Assembly: GCA_938084055.1 (NCBI GenBank)
Contig: CALKDK010000004.1
Span: 62,001-126,000, forward strand
Reading direction: 5' to 3'
DNA: 64,000 nucleotides
Source of the DNA: an uncultured Luminiphilus sp.
Lineage (GTDB): Bacteria > Pseudomonadota > Gammaproteobacteria > Pseudomonadales > Halieaceae
Position 1 is the stretch's first letter; every line of letters begins with the position of its first letter. This document shows, in pieces, positions 36,067 through 44,438 of the stretch. Below the pieces are notes generated by a model. It worked only from the letters and a program-made list of their open reading frames with translations. It ran no database searches and was not told where the DNA came from. The translations under genes were made by a program, and so were the position numbers.

Positions 36067-37065
36067 TCAGGCCGGGTTCTGGTCGAGGTAGCTCCGCGCC
36101 TCACGCAGGCAACCGGTAATCAGCATGGGGGTCAAGTCGGCTGCAACGGGACTCCCCTTCCGCTCATGAACCCAGCCAAGGTAAGTAAATGACCTCAGCA
36201 GAAAGAACAGGGGCAGTTGGGCCAATTGCACATCACTGAGGGCTCGATACTCGCGATAACCCGCCACCATAGCCGACAGCATCACGTCGTAATTGGGCGC
36301 CTCCCGTTCAAAATAGAGCGCGGTGGCCAACTCAAAGAGATGCCAGCCATAACCCGCATCATCAAAATCAATCAGGTGAAGGATGCCGTCACTGACCATA
36401 ACGTTGTCCTGAACCAGGTCAGCATGAATCAGGCCATACCCCTCTCTGCCCTCCGGGCTTGCTGCATACTTGCGGAGGTCAAGCTCCGCCCGCCGACGCG
36501 CAGTGTCGATCGTTTCCCTTTGGCCACTGCTTAGTGCGTCCAGCTCCCAGAAGGCCCCCCACAGGGGCGCTTCACCCAGCAAACCCTCCAGGTTCCACGC
36601 TTTGCGCAAAAAGCCGTTGGGCAACTGCCAGTGCGAAGACTGGGTGTGAACCTGTGCCGCCAGTCGACCGAGTTGGGTATAAATCTGTTGCAGCTCATCG
36701 GTGGAGGAGCCGTCTGTCGCCAGCGCAGCCAGGGGTTCGCCCTGTATCCACGGCACCAGATCAAATTGATGGTCACAGGCGTCAAGACAAACATGGACAA
36801 GGGGCGACCCCTCGATAGACTTCAGGGGCTCCGGCACGTGGATGCCCGCGGCATTGAGTGCTGCAATCCATTGGTACTCGGACAGGAGTTCCTGGTCGCT
36901 GTGATAACCGTGGCGGTGCAGTTTCAATGCGTATCGTTGACCCACACGATCATCAACCTCATAAACCGCATTCTCCCGCTCTTTTACCAGGGTGAGTCCC
37001 GGCGACTCAATGCCCCAGGCCTGAAGCGCCTCAATGGCGAGTTGCTCGTTGGCTACCCCCCCCAC
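36067..37065 (-). CDS. APH-superfamily small-molecule kinase (hydroxylysine/homoserine kinase-like)
   Basis: 332 residues. Start is GTG 37065 with GGGGGGAGG upstream. Kinase motifs: YALKLHRHGYHS with the ATP-binding Lys, GLIHADLVQDNVMVSDG with catalytic Asp and Asn of the Brenner motif, and LIDFDDAGYGWHLFEL with the metal-binding Asp. This class phosphorylates hydroxyl groups of small amines (choline, ethanolamine, hydroxylysine via AGPHD1/HYKK). Its stop lies 4 bases from the phospholyase-like gene stop order: it follows that gene immediately, as a two-gene pair. The pairing suggests it makes the phosphorylated amino-alcohol that the neighbour then eliminates. Confidence 0.82.
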   Translation of the reverse strand: MGGVANEQLAIEALQAWGIESPGLTLVKERENAVYEVDDRVGQRYALKLHRHGYHSDQELLSEYQWIAALNAAGIHVPEPLKSIEGSPLVHVCLDACDHQFDLVPWIQGEPLAALATDGSSTDELQQIYTQLGRLAAQVHTQSSHWQLPNGFLRKAWNLEGLLGEAPLWGAFWELDALSSGQRETIDTARRRAELDLRKYAASPEGREGYGLIHADLVQDNVMVSDGILHLIDFDDAGYGWHLFELATALYFEREAPNYDVMLSAMVAGYREYRALSDVQLAQLPLFFLLRSFTYLGWVHERKGSPVAADLTPMLITGCLREARSYLDQNPA

Positions 37066-37069
37066 GGTA

Positions 37070-38371
37070 TTAACCTCCCCCCACGGCGTTTTGTTTTGGT
37101 GCTTTCAAGGCACCGCCCAGTGCATCCAGCAGAATATCGGCGTGTTCACGAGCAAAGGGCAGTGGCGGACGCATTTTCAATACGTTGTTGTGTTTGCCAA
37201 TGCTGCTGATCAACACGCCATTTGCCTTCAGTTGGTTAACAACGCGTCGCGTCAATGCGGCGTCAGGCGTTTTGCGCTCCTGATCGGTTACGAGTTCCAC
37301 AGCAAAAAATAAACCTTTCTGACGCACATCGCCGATTGACGCCGAAACCTCAGCCAGGGCATCGAGGCCCGCCTTGACATAGTCACCGGTTGCCACCGCA
37401 TTGGCCATCAGCGCCTCGTCTTCGATGACATCGAGCACAGCCATACCCACCGCACAGGAAACGGGGTTCCCTGCAAAGGTATTGAAGTACATGGCCGCCT
37501 CACAGAATGGCTCACCAAGATGACGGGGGACAACAACACCGGCAAGAGGGTGGCCATTACCCATGGGCTTGCCCAGGGTGACCAGATCGGGCACCGCCGC
37601 AAAGCGCTGATGTGACCACCAGTGGTGCCCCGTCCGACCAAATCCACCCTGCACCTCATCCGCTATGTACAGACCCCCTGCCCTGCGCACAACCGACACC
37701 GCCCGATCAAGAAAACCATTCGGCGGGTTGAGCAGACCTTCATTGGCAAAAGCGGGGCAAACCAGAATGCCAGCAACGCCTACCCCCCTTGCCTGGAGGG
37801 TCTCGACAGCCAGCTCGACCTGCCGGACATAGAAATCCTCTGCATCTTCGGCCGCGATACCGGGGGGCAGGCGATAGGCGTCGGGGGCGGGCACCCCCAC
37901 CACGCGCTGACAGCCGTCAGCCTCCGGCATAAAACCTGTACCCAACTCGGCGACCGCTTCAGTGTTGCCGTGATACGCGTAGTCCGTAACGATCACGCCC
38001 TGATTCCCTGTGGTATGGCGCGCTATGCGGAGCGCCAACTCATTGGCCTCGCTACCCGAGCAGGTGAGCATGGCCATATTCAGCGTGTCATCAAAAAGTC
38101 CTGTCAGCCGCTCAACATAATTCAGAATGGTTTGATGGAGGTACCGGGTATGCACGTTGAGCTTTGCTGCCTGTCCTGCGAGGGCGTCGACAATGCGCGG
38201 GTGACAGTGACCGCAGGAAGGCACGTTGTTATATACGTCGAGGTAACGCGTGCCATCGGCTGCGGTCAGCCAAAGTCCCTCTCCGGCAACTATCTCCAGC
38301 GGCTGATCGTAAAAAAGCGGCGCATGCTGACCCAGCAGGCGATGGCGTCGCTCCAGTAGTTTACTGGTCAT
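37070..38371 (-). CDS. PLP class-III aminotransferase-fold enzyme, AGXT2L/phospholyase-like
   Basis: 433 residues from ATG 38371; a longer frame to 38554 is antisense noise over the SDR relic. LDVYNNVPSCGHCHP, CSGSEANELALRIAR, DYAYHGNT, ADEVQGGFGRTGHHWWSHQ and the PLP-lysine motif LGKPMGNGHPLAG are all class-III features. The N-terminal wording (LDxxNNVxxxGHCHP) closely resembles AGXT2L1/ETNPPL and AGXT2L2/PHYKPL, which eliminate phosphate and ammonia from ethanolamine phosphate or phosphohydroxylysine. An APH-type kinase follows directly. Predicted pair: phosphorylation then beta-elimination of an amino-alcohol to an aldehyde. Confidence 0.82.
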   Translation of the reverse strand: MTSKLLERRHRLLGQHAPLFYDQPLEIVAGEGLWLTAADGTRYLDVYNNVPSCGHCHPRIVDALAGQAAKLNVHTRYLHQTILNYVERLTGLFDDTLNMAMLTCSGSEANELALRIARHTTGNQGVIVTDYAYHGNTEAVAELGTGFMPEADGCQRVVGVPAPDAYRLPPGIAAEDAEDFYVRQVELAVETLQARGVGVAGILVCPAFANEGLLNPPNGFLDRAVSVVRRAGGLYIADEVQGGFGRTGHHWWSHQRFAAVPDLVTLGKPMGNGHPLAGVVVPRHLGEPFCEAAMYFNTFAGNPVSCAVGMAVLDVIEDEALMANAVATGDYVKAGLDALAEVSASIGDVRQKGLFFAVELVTDQERKTPDAALTRRVVNQLKANGVLISSIGKHNNVLKMRPPLPFAREHADILLDALGGALKAPKQNAVGGG

Positions 38372-38765
38372 AGAACTCTTCCATAACAATCTGGCTTTCG
38401 GGCAGCGTCGAACCCCCATCGACCAAGATGGCCTGCCCCGTGACATAACCCGCCCGTTCCGAGGCGAGGTACAGCATGATGCAGGCGCTGTCCTCGGGCA
38501 GGCCCGAATCACCCGCCGGACTGCACCGGGCCACGGCCTTGAGGCTCTCCCCATCCCCCAGCCCGTACATCGCTGACGTCAGGAGCGCATTGTCACCCAC
38601 CTCCGAAATGGCCTTTGCAGTTTGCTGATCATTGGCGGCACTGCTTGAGGCGATGAGGCCATGGGCACCGTGGGTTGCAAACACCCCGGCAATGCCCACA
38701 CCTGTGCCCTGATCCGGTCCAGTAATGATGGCAACTTTTCCAGATAGATCCCCAACACTGGCCAT
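38361..38765 (-). pseudogene. Internally deleted short-chain dehydrogenase (SDR) relic
   Basis: A 134-residue frame from ATG 38765 (GGGAGA upstream) joins the N-terminal Rossmann part (KVAIITGPDQGTGVGIAGVF) directly to the C-terminal part (SACIMLYLASERAGYVTGQAILVDGG). The middle of an SDR, with NNAG, the catalytic Ser and YxxxK, about 100-120 residues, is missing. It keeps an open frame and a ribosome site and overlaps the PLP enzyme gene by 11 bases, so it may still be translated, but it cannot be an active dehydrogenase. Gene decay is the simplest reading. Confidence 0.8.
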
Positions 38766-38813
38766 TTCTATCTCCCACTTCCAAGTCCGGCCCACCCCGC
38801 GCCAGCAAAGCGT

Positions 38814-38830
38814 AACATGTTAACTATGTG
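38814..38830. promoter_or_regulatory. Possible operator upstream of the SDR relic
   Basis: The strand reading towards the SDR relic shows AGTTAACAT followed by GTTA. The 9-mer AGTTAACAT also occurs inside the 29-bp imperfect palindrome at 40691-40719 in front of the TetR gene. The shared word suggests that one TetR-type regulator may act at both places. Low statistical weight. Confidence 0.35.
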
Positions 38831-38973
38831 GCAGCCGCATCAAGAACATGCCACCGCGTTGGGCTCACGTTACAGTTGCACCGAAAAAATATACACGGCA
38901 GCCCCGGGCAGTCGCACCGATTGGCATTCCAACGCCCACCTTCCTTTTCGGCCGGGACAAGCCCCTCTTGCAC

Positions 38974-39435
38974 TCAAGCGCCCTTCGTCTTTTCCATCTC
39001 AACCAGTTCGAGCACAGTGCCGTCGGGGTCCTTGAAACAGATGAACCGCACCTTTGACCCTCCCGGGCCCGCCACCTGCACCGGTTCTGCGGAGAGAAAC
39101 GACACCCCTGCCGCGTCAAGGGTGGCGCGGTCGTCGTCCAAAGCAGACGTAACAAATGCAACGCGTGCAATGCCGGGATGCGCCATGCTGCCGTAGGGTG
39201 AACCCTGCTCCCTTGGCTCCTGCCACTCCAGCAAGTCAATGACAATGCGACTCGGGTGTTTCATCAGGGCACCCTTCACCCGGTAACTCACCATTCCCAC
39301 CGCCGCTGCCTCATCGCCCGCGCCCTCAGGCGGCACAGGCATGATCTCCCGGAATCCCAACATCTCGTAAAACGCCTTTGACTGCTCAAAATCACTGCAG
39401 TTGATATTGATGTGAAGCAAACCGGAAATGTTCAT
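38974..39435 (-). CDS. VOC-superfamily (glyoxalase/extradiol-dioxygenase-like) protein
   Basis: 153 residues from ATG 39435, which overlaps the SDR gene stop (ATGA) and has GAGGA upstream. VOC repeats: LLHININCSDFEQSKAFYEMLGF at the start and FICFKDPDGTVLELVEMEK at the end with the Glu metal ligand. His in NIN-CS context and Glu near the end are the usual ligands. The substrate is unknown: lyase, isomerase or dioxygenase roles are all possible. Translational coupling to the SDR suggests action on its product. Confidence 0.85.
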   Translation of the reverse strand: MNISGLLHININCSDFEQSKAFYEMLGFREIMPVPPEGAGDEAAAVGMVSYRVKGALMKHPSRIVIDLLEWQEPREQGSPYGSMAHPGIARVAFVTSALDDDRATLDAAGVSFLSAEPVQVAGPGGSKVRFICFKDPDGTVLELVEMEKTKGA

Positions 39436-40442
39436 TTGGGGGTCCTCGGGGGGGGTGGCTGTACGGTGAGACGCTTGAAGCGAAACGACCAATGTTCAGG
39501 CATCAGCCACAACAGATAAAAAAGTGTTTTTGCCAGCCGACCGCTCAGGTAACGCAGCCTGGGGCGGACGGCCTCGAGGGCATGCACGATGTCATCGACT
39601 GCCCCACGCGGATCTTCAGCAATTCGATCCAGTTGCGCCGTGTTGAGTTCGACATAACGTTCCAGCCACTCTTCGGGCCAGAGTTGGCGCCACGGACCTT
39701 CAGGTGACTGTCTGGCCATCTCCTGCCAGGTCCGGCGGTGCGCGGGAAAGAACTCCCGCGCCATGGGTGTGCGCATGGTTGATGGATTTATAACGCTGAC
39801 CGACACATCGCAAAAGGATAGCTCAACCCGGAGCGCATCGGCATAAGCCTCCAGGGCAAATTTCGAGGCATCGTACGGGGCATTGCCGGGAAGGCTGACA
39901 ATACCATCCACACTGCTGACCAGGACAACCCGACCCCGGGATAGACGCAGAGCCGGCAAGAGCTGCTGGGTCAGTATTACTGGGGCATGAAAATTTACCG
40001 ACATCACCTCCCGGTAATGACTGGCCGGCTGGTAATCGACAAATCCGGGCAGGACGGTGCCCGCGGTGTGCACAAGCCCCCACAAGGCGCTGCCGCTCCG
40101 GCTATTTATTTCCCGGGCCAGCTCAAGGATCTGCGCGTCATGCTTCAGATCAGCACAGGGCGCCCAAGCAGCCCCAGCGTCCATCGCCGCCCGGGCACCC
40201 TCGTTGGTCAGACAGCAGGCTATAACCTTTGCGCCGCGCTGCGACAACGCGGCCAGAACGCCCTGGCCGATGCCAGAGTCACAGCCCGTGACCACAACCC
40301 AACGACCCTGCAGGTCAAGGCAGGGTATGCGTCTCAACCATGCGGAGACCCTAACCAACACCCACAGCAGCACACCGAAGAGGACCGTATAGCCCACGGT
40401 GGTCGCCAGGCCCGTTAACGCCCCTGCCTGTTCGGCTAACAT
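39432..40442 (-). CDS. Membrane-anchored SDR, retinol-dehydrogenase/hydroxysteroid-type
   Basis: 336 residues from ATG 40442, with GGGAGGAG upstream. An N-terminal membrane helix (TTVGYTVLFGVLLWVLVRV) is followed by an SDR core: VVVTGCDSGIGQG for NAD(P), HTAG in place of NNAG, catalytic Ser in LVSSVDG, and YDASK for Tyr and Lys. TGCDSGIG and the long C-terminal tail with LFYLLWLMPEHW are seen in vertebrate RDH/17beta-HSD type SDRs (RDH5, HSD17B6). It is divergent from a TetR and a carotenoid oxygenase gene, so retinoid or apocarotenoid oxidation is a plausible role. Confidence 0.82.
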   Translation of the reverse strand: MLAEQAGALTGLATTVGYTVLFGVLLWVLVRVSAWLRRIPCLDLQGRWVVVTGCDSGIGQGVLAALSQRGAKVIACCLTNEGARAAMDAGAAWAPCADLKHDAQILELAREINSRSGSALWGLVHTAGTVLPGFVDYQPASHYREVMSVNFHAPVILTQQLLPALRLSRGRVVLVSSVDGIVSLPGNAPYDASKFALEAYADALRVELSFCDVSVSVINPSTMRTPMAREFFPAHRRTWQEMARQSPEGPWRQLWPEEWLERYVELNTAQLDRIAEDPRGAVDDIVHALEAVRPRLRYLSGRLAKTLFYLLWLMPEHWSFRFKRLTVQPPPPRTPK

Positions 40443-40690
40443 GTATCCGCTCCTCCCTGCCAACGCGGGGACAGTCTACTCGCCAACATCTTCCCAGCAC
40501 CACAATCTGCCGCGGGTAAACGCCCATCATTCCATACCCCCCGATCCAGCGCTGTCGGTAGAGCGAGCAAAAAGCAAAAGCCACCGGGGGGACAAACCTG
40601 CAGGCCCCGCGCCGGGGCAGCCGGTTGCACGGTCCTGCCATGGGGTTTGCGAGCACAGGAACGAGGCTCGCAAGCGCGGTGGTTGATATA

Positions 40691-40719
40691 TGAACAGTCG
40701 TTAAGTTAACATACGTTCA
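40691..40719. promoter_or_regulatory. 29-bp imperfect palindrome in the divergent SDR/TetR promoter region
   Basis: TGAAC at the left and GTTCA at the right flank a perfect central GTTAAGTTAAC (40700-40710). Ten of the 14 positions of each arm match in inverted orientation. It lies 53 bases upstream of the TetR start in the 329-bp space between the SDR (40442) and TetR (40772) genes, where an autoregulatory operator is expected. The rest of that gap shows nothing I can name. Confidence 0.65.
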
Positions 40720-40771
40720 ATTATTTTGCTTTTGGGATTTCCCTCACCAAAACCGAGGAATTGAGATAGAC

Positions 40772-41482
40772 ATGCCGAGACAGGCCTTCTCTGCTGATGA
40801 AGTCGAGGTGCTGAAAAATCGCATCATGGATGAGGCCGCCCAGGTAATGGCTGCCCAAGGCATCGAGCAACTCTCCATGCGGGCCCTGGCCAGTAGCGCG
40901 GGCATGACCGCAGCCAACCTGTACAACTACTTTCCCAGCAAGCGCCTGCTGTTTGTAGAAACCACCCAGCGGGGTTACACGCTGCTCGATGCCTACACCG
41001 AAGCCAGTATCGCAGGCATGGATGAGCCCAGGGATAAGCTCGCAGCGCTGCTTAAAGCAGCCGTGCGCTTCGGCCGGGACTGGACCGGCTACTGGGAACT
41101 GATGGTTCATCCGCCACTGCAGCTCAGGACGGATCTGGAAACTGAGCACAGCGATTTGATTACCGACCTGCGCCAGCGCACGTCAAACCGCATGATCAGT
41201 TTGTTCACCGACCTGCTCAGTCGCTCAGGTGTGACGCTGACGCCACCCAGTTCAGGCGCAGGCATGCCGGGCATCGCGGGAATAGACCAGCAGGGCTTCG
41301 GCGCGAACACCGTGTGGGTGCGCATGATTACCCTGCTCACCAACACCCACGGACTTATTGATCTCTACAACCATCGCATGCTCGAACAGTTTGACGTCGA
41401 GGTACCACCCCTTGTGGACGCCTTGATCGATGCCAGCGTGGATATTCTGTTGCCACGCCCGCAAGCCGTAGCCGGTCACTGA
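40772..41482 (+). CDS. TetR/AcrR family transcriptional regulator
   Basis: 236 residues. The DNA-binding domain has IMDEAAQVMAAQGIEQLSMRALASSAG then MTAANLYNYFPSKRLLF. The ligand domain includes FGRDWTGYWELMVHPPLQLR. It is 9 bases upstream of the carotenoid oxygenase gene, so they form an operon, and divergent from the SDR, with the palindrome at 40691 between. It probably represses both directions and responds to an apocarotenoid-like or lipid ligand (inference). Confidence 0.9.
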   Translation: MPRQAFSADEVEVLKNRIMDEAAQVMAAQGIEQLSMRALASSAGMTAANLYNYFPSKRLLFVETTQRGYTLLDAYTEASIAGMDEPRDKLAALLKAAVRFGRDWTGYWELMVHPPLQLRTDLETEHSDLITDLRQRTSNRMISLFTDLLSRSGVTLTPPSSGAGMPGIAGIDQQGFGANTVWVRMITLLTNTHGLIDLYNHRMLEQFDVEVPPLVDALIDASVDILLPRPQAVAGH

Positions 41483-41491
41483 GGAAATAGG

Positions 41492-42955
41492 ATGAACGCC
41501 GACGCCAAACTCATGGACGTTGCCCAGCGGAGCTGCGATTTCCACCGTGGTTTTCTGGCATTGCAGGAGGAACACAGCAATTGGGTCGACAACATCAGGG
41601 GCAAGCTGCCCGATGATTTGACGGGGACGTTGTTTCGTAACGGTCCCGGTGCCATGCACGCAGGTAGTGAGGCCTACGGCCACTGGTTTGACGGGCCGGG
41701 CATGATCAGCGCAGTTTCCTTCAACGGGGGTCGAGCGCACTTCAAAAACCGCTATGTCCGCACGCCCAAATTCCTGACGGATAAAGAAGAGGGACGGGTG
41801 AGTGGTCGTGGCTTTGGCACCCAGATCCGCGGAGGCTGGTTTCGCAACCTCCTCAAACCCATGACGAATCCCGCCAACACCAGTGTTTCCTGGCATGGCG
41901 AAAAACTGTGTGCTTTTTATGAGGGTGGACAACCTTTTAGGCTTGACCCCTTCACGCTGGACACACTGGGACCCGAGTATTACGGCGGCGCGCTAACCCC
42001 CCGAACCACCATCAGTGCCCATGGGAAAATCCACCCAAAAACGGGGCACCAGATCAATTTTGGCGTCAATCTGGTTGGTCTCGGCTGGCGCGGTATCAAA
42101 TGCGCACTCGACGTGCATGAGATTCAGTCCAATGGCGCGGATGTCCGGAGCTGCCGGATACCGCTGAGTAAATTCCCGTTTCTGCACGATTTCGCACTGA
42201 CCGAACACTATGCGTTGTTTCTGGTCAGCTCGGTGAATTTTGGCCTGGGCGGGCCATTGCTGGGGACCGCCACACTGAGCGAAACGCTGTCCTATGACCC
42301 CTACCAACCCATGCGCGGTATTGCCGTGGACCTGCGCAGTATGACAGTGGCGCGTGAGTTTGAGTTGCCGCCGGGGATCGTTGTGCACTTCGCCAACTCC
42401 TTTGAGACGGGCGATGAGCTGGTTACCGACTTTTTTCACACTACCAGCACCGAGGGCTTCGCATGGCTGGGGGATGTTTTTGATGTGCAAACCGTTGCAG
42501 GTGCGCAACTGCAACGACTGCGGCTCAACCTAAAAACAGGTCAAACCCATACGGAGGCATTCGACAGTGCACCGATCGGGGAGTTTCCCGCCTGGAATAC
42601 AGACCAGACCGGGCTCGCCAATGGTTTCTGCTTCTATGTAGGGCACAGTCCAGACCGCGAATCCGGCTTCTTCAACAGCCTGGTGACCCTCAACACCCAT
42701 ACCGGAGCGTTCACCCATACTGATGTGGGACCGAATCGCTATACGTCTGAGGCCTTATTTACGACCAGGGCGCACCCACGATCAGAGAATGACGGTTACC
42801 TGCTTGCCTTTGTTTACGACGCCAGCACCCATCGGTCAGAGGTGCAGGTCCGCGAGGCAGCAAACCCGGATAACGAGATCGCTGCTGTACTTTTGGATCA
42901 TCATGTGCCCTTTGGCTTTCACGGCCATTTCACCCGGGAGCTGTTTCTCTCCTGA
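41492..42955 (+). CDS. Carotenoid oxygenase (RPE65/CCD family)
   Basis: 487 residues; ATG 41492 after GAGGAA. Seven-bladed propeller enzyme that cleaves carotenoid double bonds with Fe(II) and O2. Histidines that may form the 4-His iron site: TISAHGKIHP, LHDFALTEHYALFLV, VVHFANSFE and the C-terminal PFGFHGHF. NGPGAMHAGSEAYGHWFDGPGMI at the start is the usual CCD opening (read in parts GTLFRNGPG, HWFDG). No signal peptide. Substrate could be carotenoid, apocarotenal or a stilbene-like aromatic; the RDH-like SDR opposite favours retinal-type products. Confidence 0.9.
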   Translation: MNADAKLMDVAQRSCDFHRGFLALQEEHSNWVDNIRGKLPDDLTGTLFRNGPGAMHAGSEAYGHWFDGPGMISAVSFNGGRAHFKNRYVRTPKFLTDKEEGRVSGRGFGTQIRGGWFRNLLKPMTNPANTSVSWHGEKLCAFYEGGQPFRLDPFTLDTLGPEYYGGALTPRTTISAHGKIHPKTGHQINFGVNLVGLGWRGIKCALDVHEIQSNGADVRSCRIPLSKFPFLHDFALTEHYALFLVSSVNFGLGGPLLGTATLSETLSYDPYQPMRGIAVDLRSMTVAREFELPPGIVVHFANSFETGDELVTDFFHTTSTEGFAWLGDVFDVQTVAGAQLQRLRLNLKTGQTHTEAFDSAPIGEFPAWNTDQTGLANGFCFYVGHSPDRESGFFNSLVTLNTHTGAFTHTDVGPNRYTSEALFTTRAHPRSENDGYLLAFVYDASTHRSEVQVREAANPDNEIAAVLLDHHVPFGFHGHFTRELFLS

Positions 42956-43207
42956 CAGGCCCGTCGGTGTCGCAGCACGCCACATTAACCGGGACCGTCC
43001 TTTCGCAAGTCACCCTATAGCTCCAGCTGTCGGCAAGTTACCGATAGGGCGTAAGCAATGCACTGAAGGCTGTGCAACGTAGCCTGGGTTTTAAACGACC
43101 TGTAAGCGCTGTTCGGGCTATGATCGCGCTTTGGGAGCACATACCGCGCTCTGCAGTTGCGTCGGTCGCGAGAATTAGGACAGAAATCCACCGCCATTGG
43201 AGGCGCC

Positions 43208-44269
43208 ATGACAATTCGCATCATAGGGGGTGGGATTATAGGCCTGAGCACGGCCTATCACCTCAGTAAAGAAGGTGACGAGATCGTTGTCTATGAAATA
43301 GACAAAGCCTACGAGAAGGCCAGTTTTGCCCGAAGCTGTGGTGGCATGCGCAGTCAGTTCAGCACCCCCACCAACATTCTCATGAGCCGCTACAGCATCG
43401 ATTTTGTAAAGAACCAAACCGATGTGACCTTCACTCCCAATGGCTACCTGATGCTGTTTGACCATGACAGACAGCAGGACCATGATCACAGCTTGGCGCT
43501 ACAGCAGCGTCTGGGCGCCACAACCACGTCGATGCAGCCCGAGGTGCTCGCCCGCGAGTTCCCTTTCCTATCGACGGATGATCTGTACCGGGGCTGCATC
43601 ACCCGCGATGGCTCTGAGGGCTGGATCGACCCGAACGCCCTACACCAGTGGTATCGCAGTCAGTGCCGCGCTGCGGGCGTGCAATTCCAATACAGCGACT
43701 TCCGCAAAGCATCTTTCACACCCCCAGACACCATCATCATTACCGCGGGGTTCTGGACGCGCGAGGTGGCGCAGCACTTCAATATAGAAGTCCCCGTACG
43801 AGGCGAAAAACATACGGTCTTCAGGGTTCAGACCAGCAAGCCGGTCATTGCCGACCTGCCACTGGTCGCCGATCTCGCCAGTGGCGTCTACCTGCGACCT
43901 GAAGGGGATGGCTATATTGTCGGTTACGATGGTAACAACGAAGGCGAAGCCGACGATCTTGAACCCTACTGGCCGAGTTGGGATACCGTTTGGGAGAAGC
44001 TCTATGGTCGGTTTCCCGATATTTTTGCTGAGGCCAAGATGGTGGGGGCATGGGCCGGCCACTACGACAGCAGTACGATCGACCACAATGCGATCATCGA
44101 CTGCAGAGATGGCGTTTATTTCGCGACCGGCTTCACGGGCAGGGGTTTGATGCATTCACCGGCTGTTGGACTGTCCGTCAGTGAACTGGTCCTGGGTAGG
44201 GTCCCCAGCTTCGACCTGTCAGGGTACCGGCTCGACCGGCAGGCGCAGCCCGAAAAATACGTTATCTGA
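43208..44269 (+). CDS. FAD-dependent oxidoreductase (DAO family)
   Basis: 353 residues from ATG 43208, behind GGAGGCGCC. GxGxxG dinucleotide motif IIGGGIIGLSTAYHLSKEGDEIVVYE, then SFARSCGGMRSQFSTP (the DAO substrate-loop region), and GFTGRGLMHSPAVGLSVSELVLG near the end. Members oxidise N-substituted amino acids such as sarcosine, dimethylglycine, or D-amino acids. No covalent-FAD His motif is evident by eye. Downstream genes are two aldehyde dehydrogenases and a GcvT/DmdA-like protein, consistent with a methylated-amine or amino-acid catabolic route. Confidence 0.9.
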   Translation: MTIRIIGGGIIGLSTAYHLSKEGDEIVVYEIDKAYEKASFARSCGGMRSQFSTPTNILMSRYSIDFVKNQTDVTFTPNGYLMLFDHDRQQDHDHSLALQQRLGATTTSMQPEVLAREFPFLSTDDLYRGCITRDGSEGWIDPNALHQWYRSQCRAAGVQFQYSDFRKASFTPPDTIIITAGFWTREVAQHFNIEVPVRGEKHTVFRVQTSKPVIADLPLVADLASGVYLRPEGDGYIVGYDGNNEGEADDLEPYWPSWDTVWEKLYGRFPDIFAEAKMVGAWAGHYDSSTIDHNAIIDCRDGVYFATGFTGRGLMHSPAVGLSVSELVLGRVPSFDLSGYRLDRQAQPEKYVI

Positions 44270-44438
44270 AGTCGCCGCTACGGACCGCCGGGGGACCGCC
44301 CCCCCGCCGACAGAACCCACCCATCTTTGTTTTGACGCCAGATCAGGCCTGTCCGCAGATCATGCCCCCAATCAGAACCGCCCATGACTTATAGTTTGGG
44401 CAGTCAAATACAACCGGGCTCTGGCGCAGGGAGGTGGG

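Noticed and set aside
37622..38359. A 245-residue plus-strand frame opposite the PLP enzyme
   Set aside because: Antisense to a conserved gene, low-complexity composition and no family features.
41252..41932. A 226-residue minus-strand frame across the TetR and CCD genes
   Set aside because: It spans two real genes on the opposite strand and shows no domain.
44289..44305. GGGGG/CCCCC hairpin after the DAO gene as terminator
   Set aside because: Only five pairs, no T-run, and the C-rich composition makes chance pairing likely.
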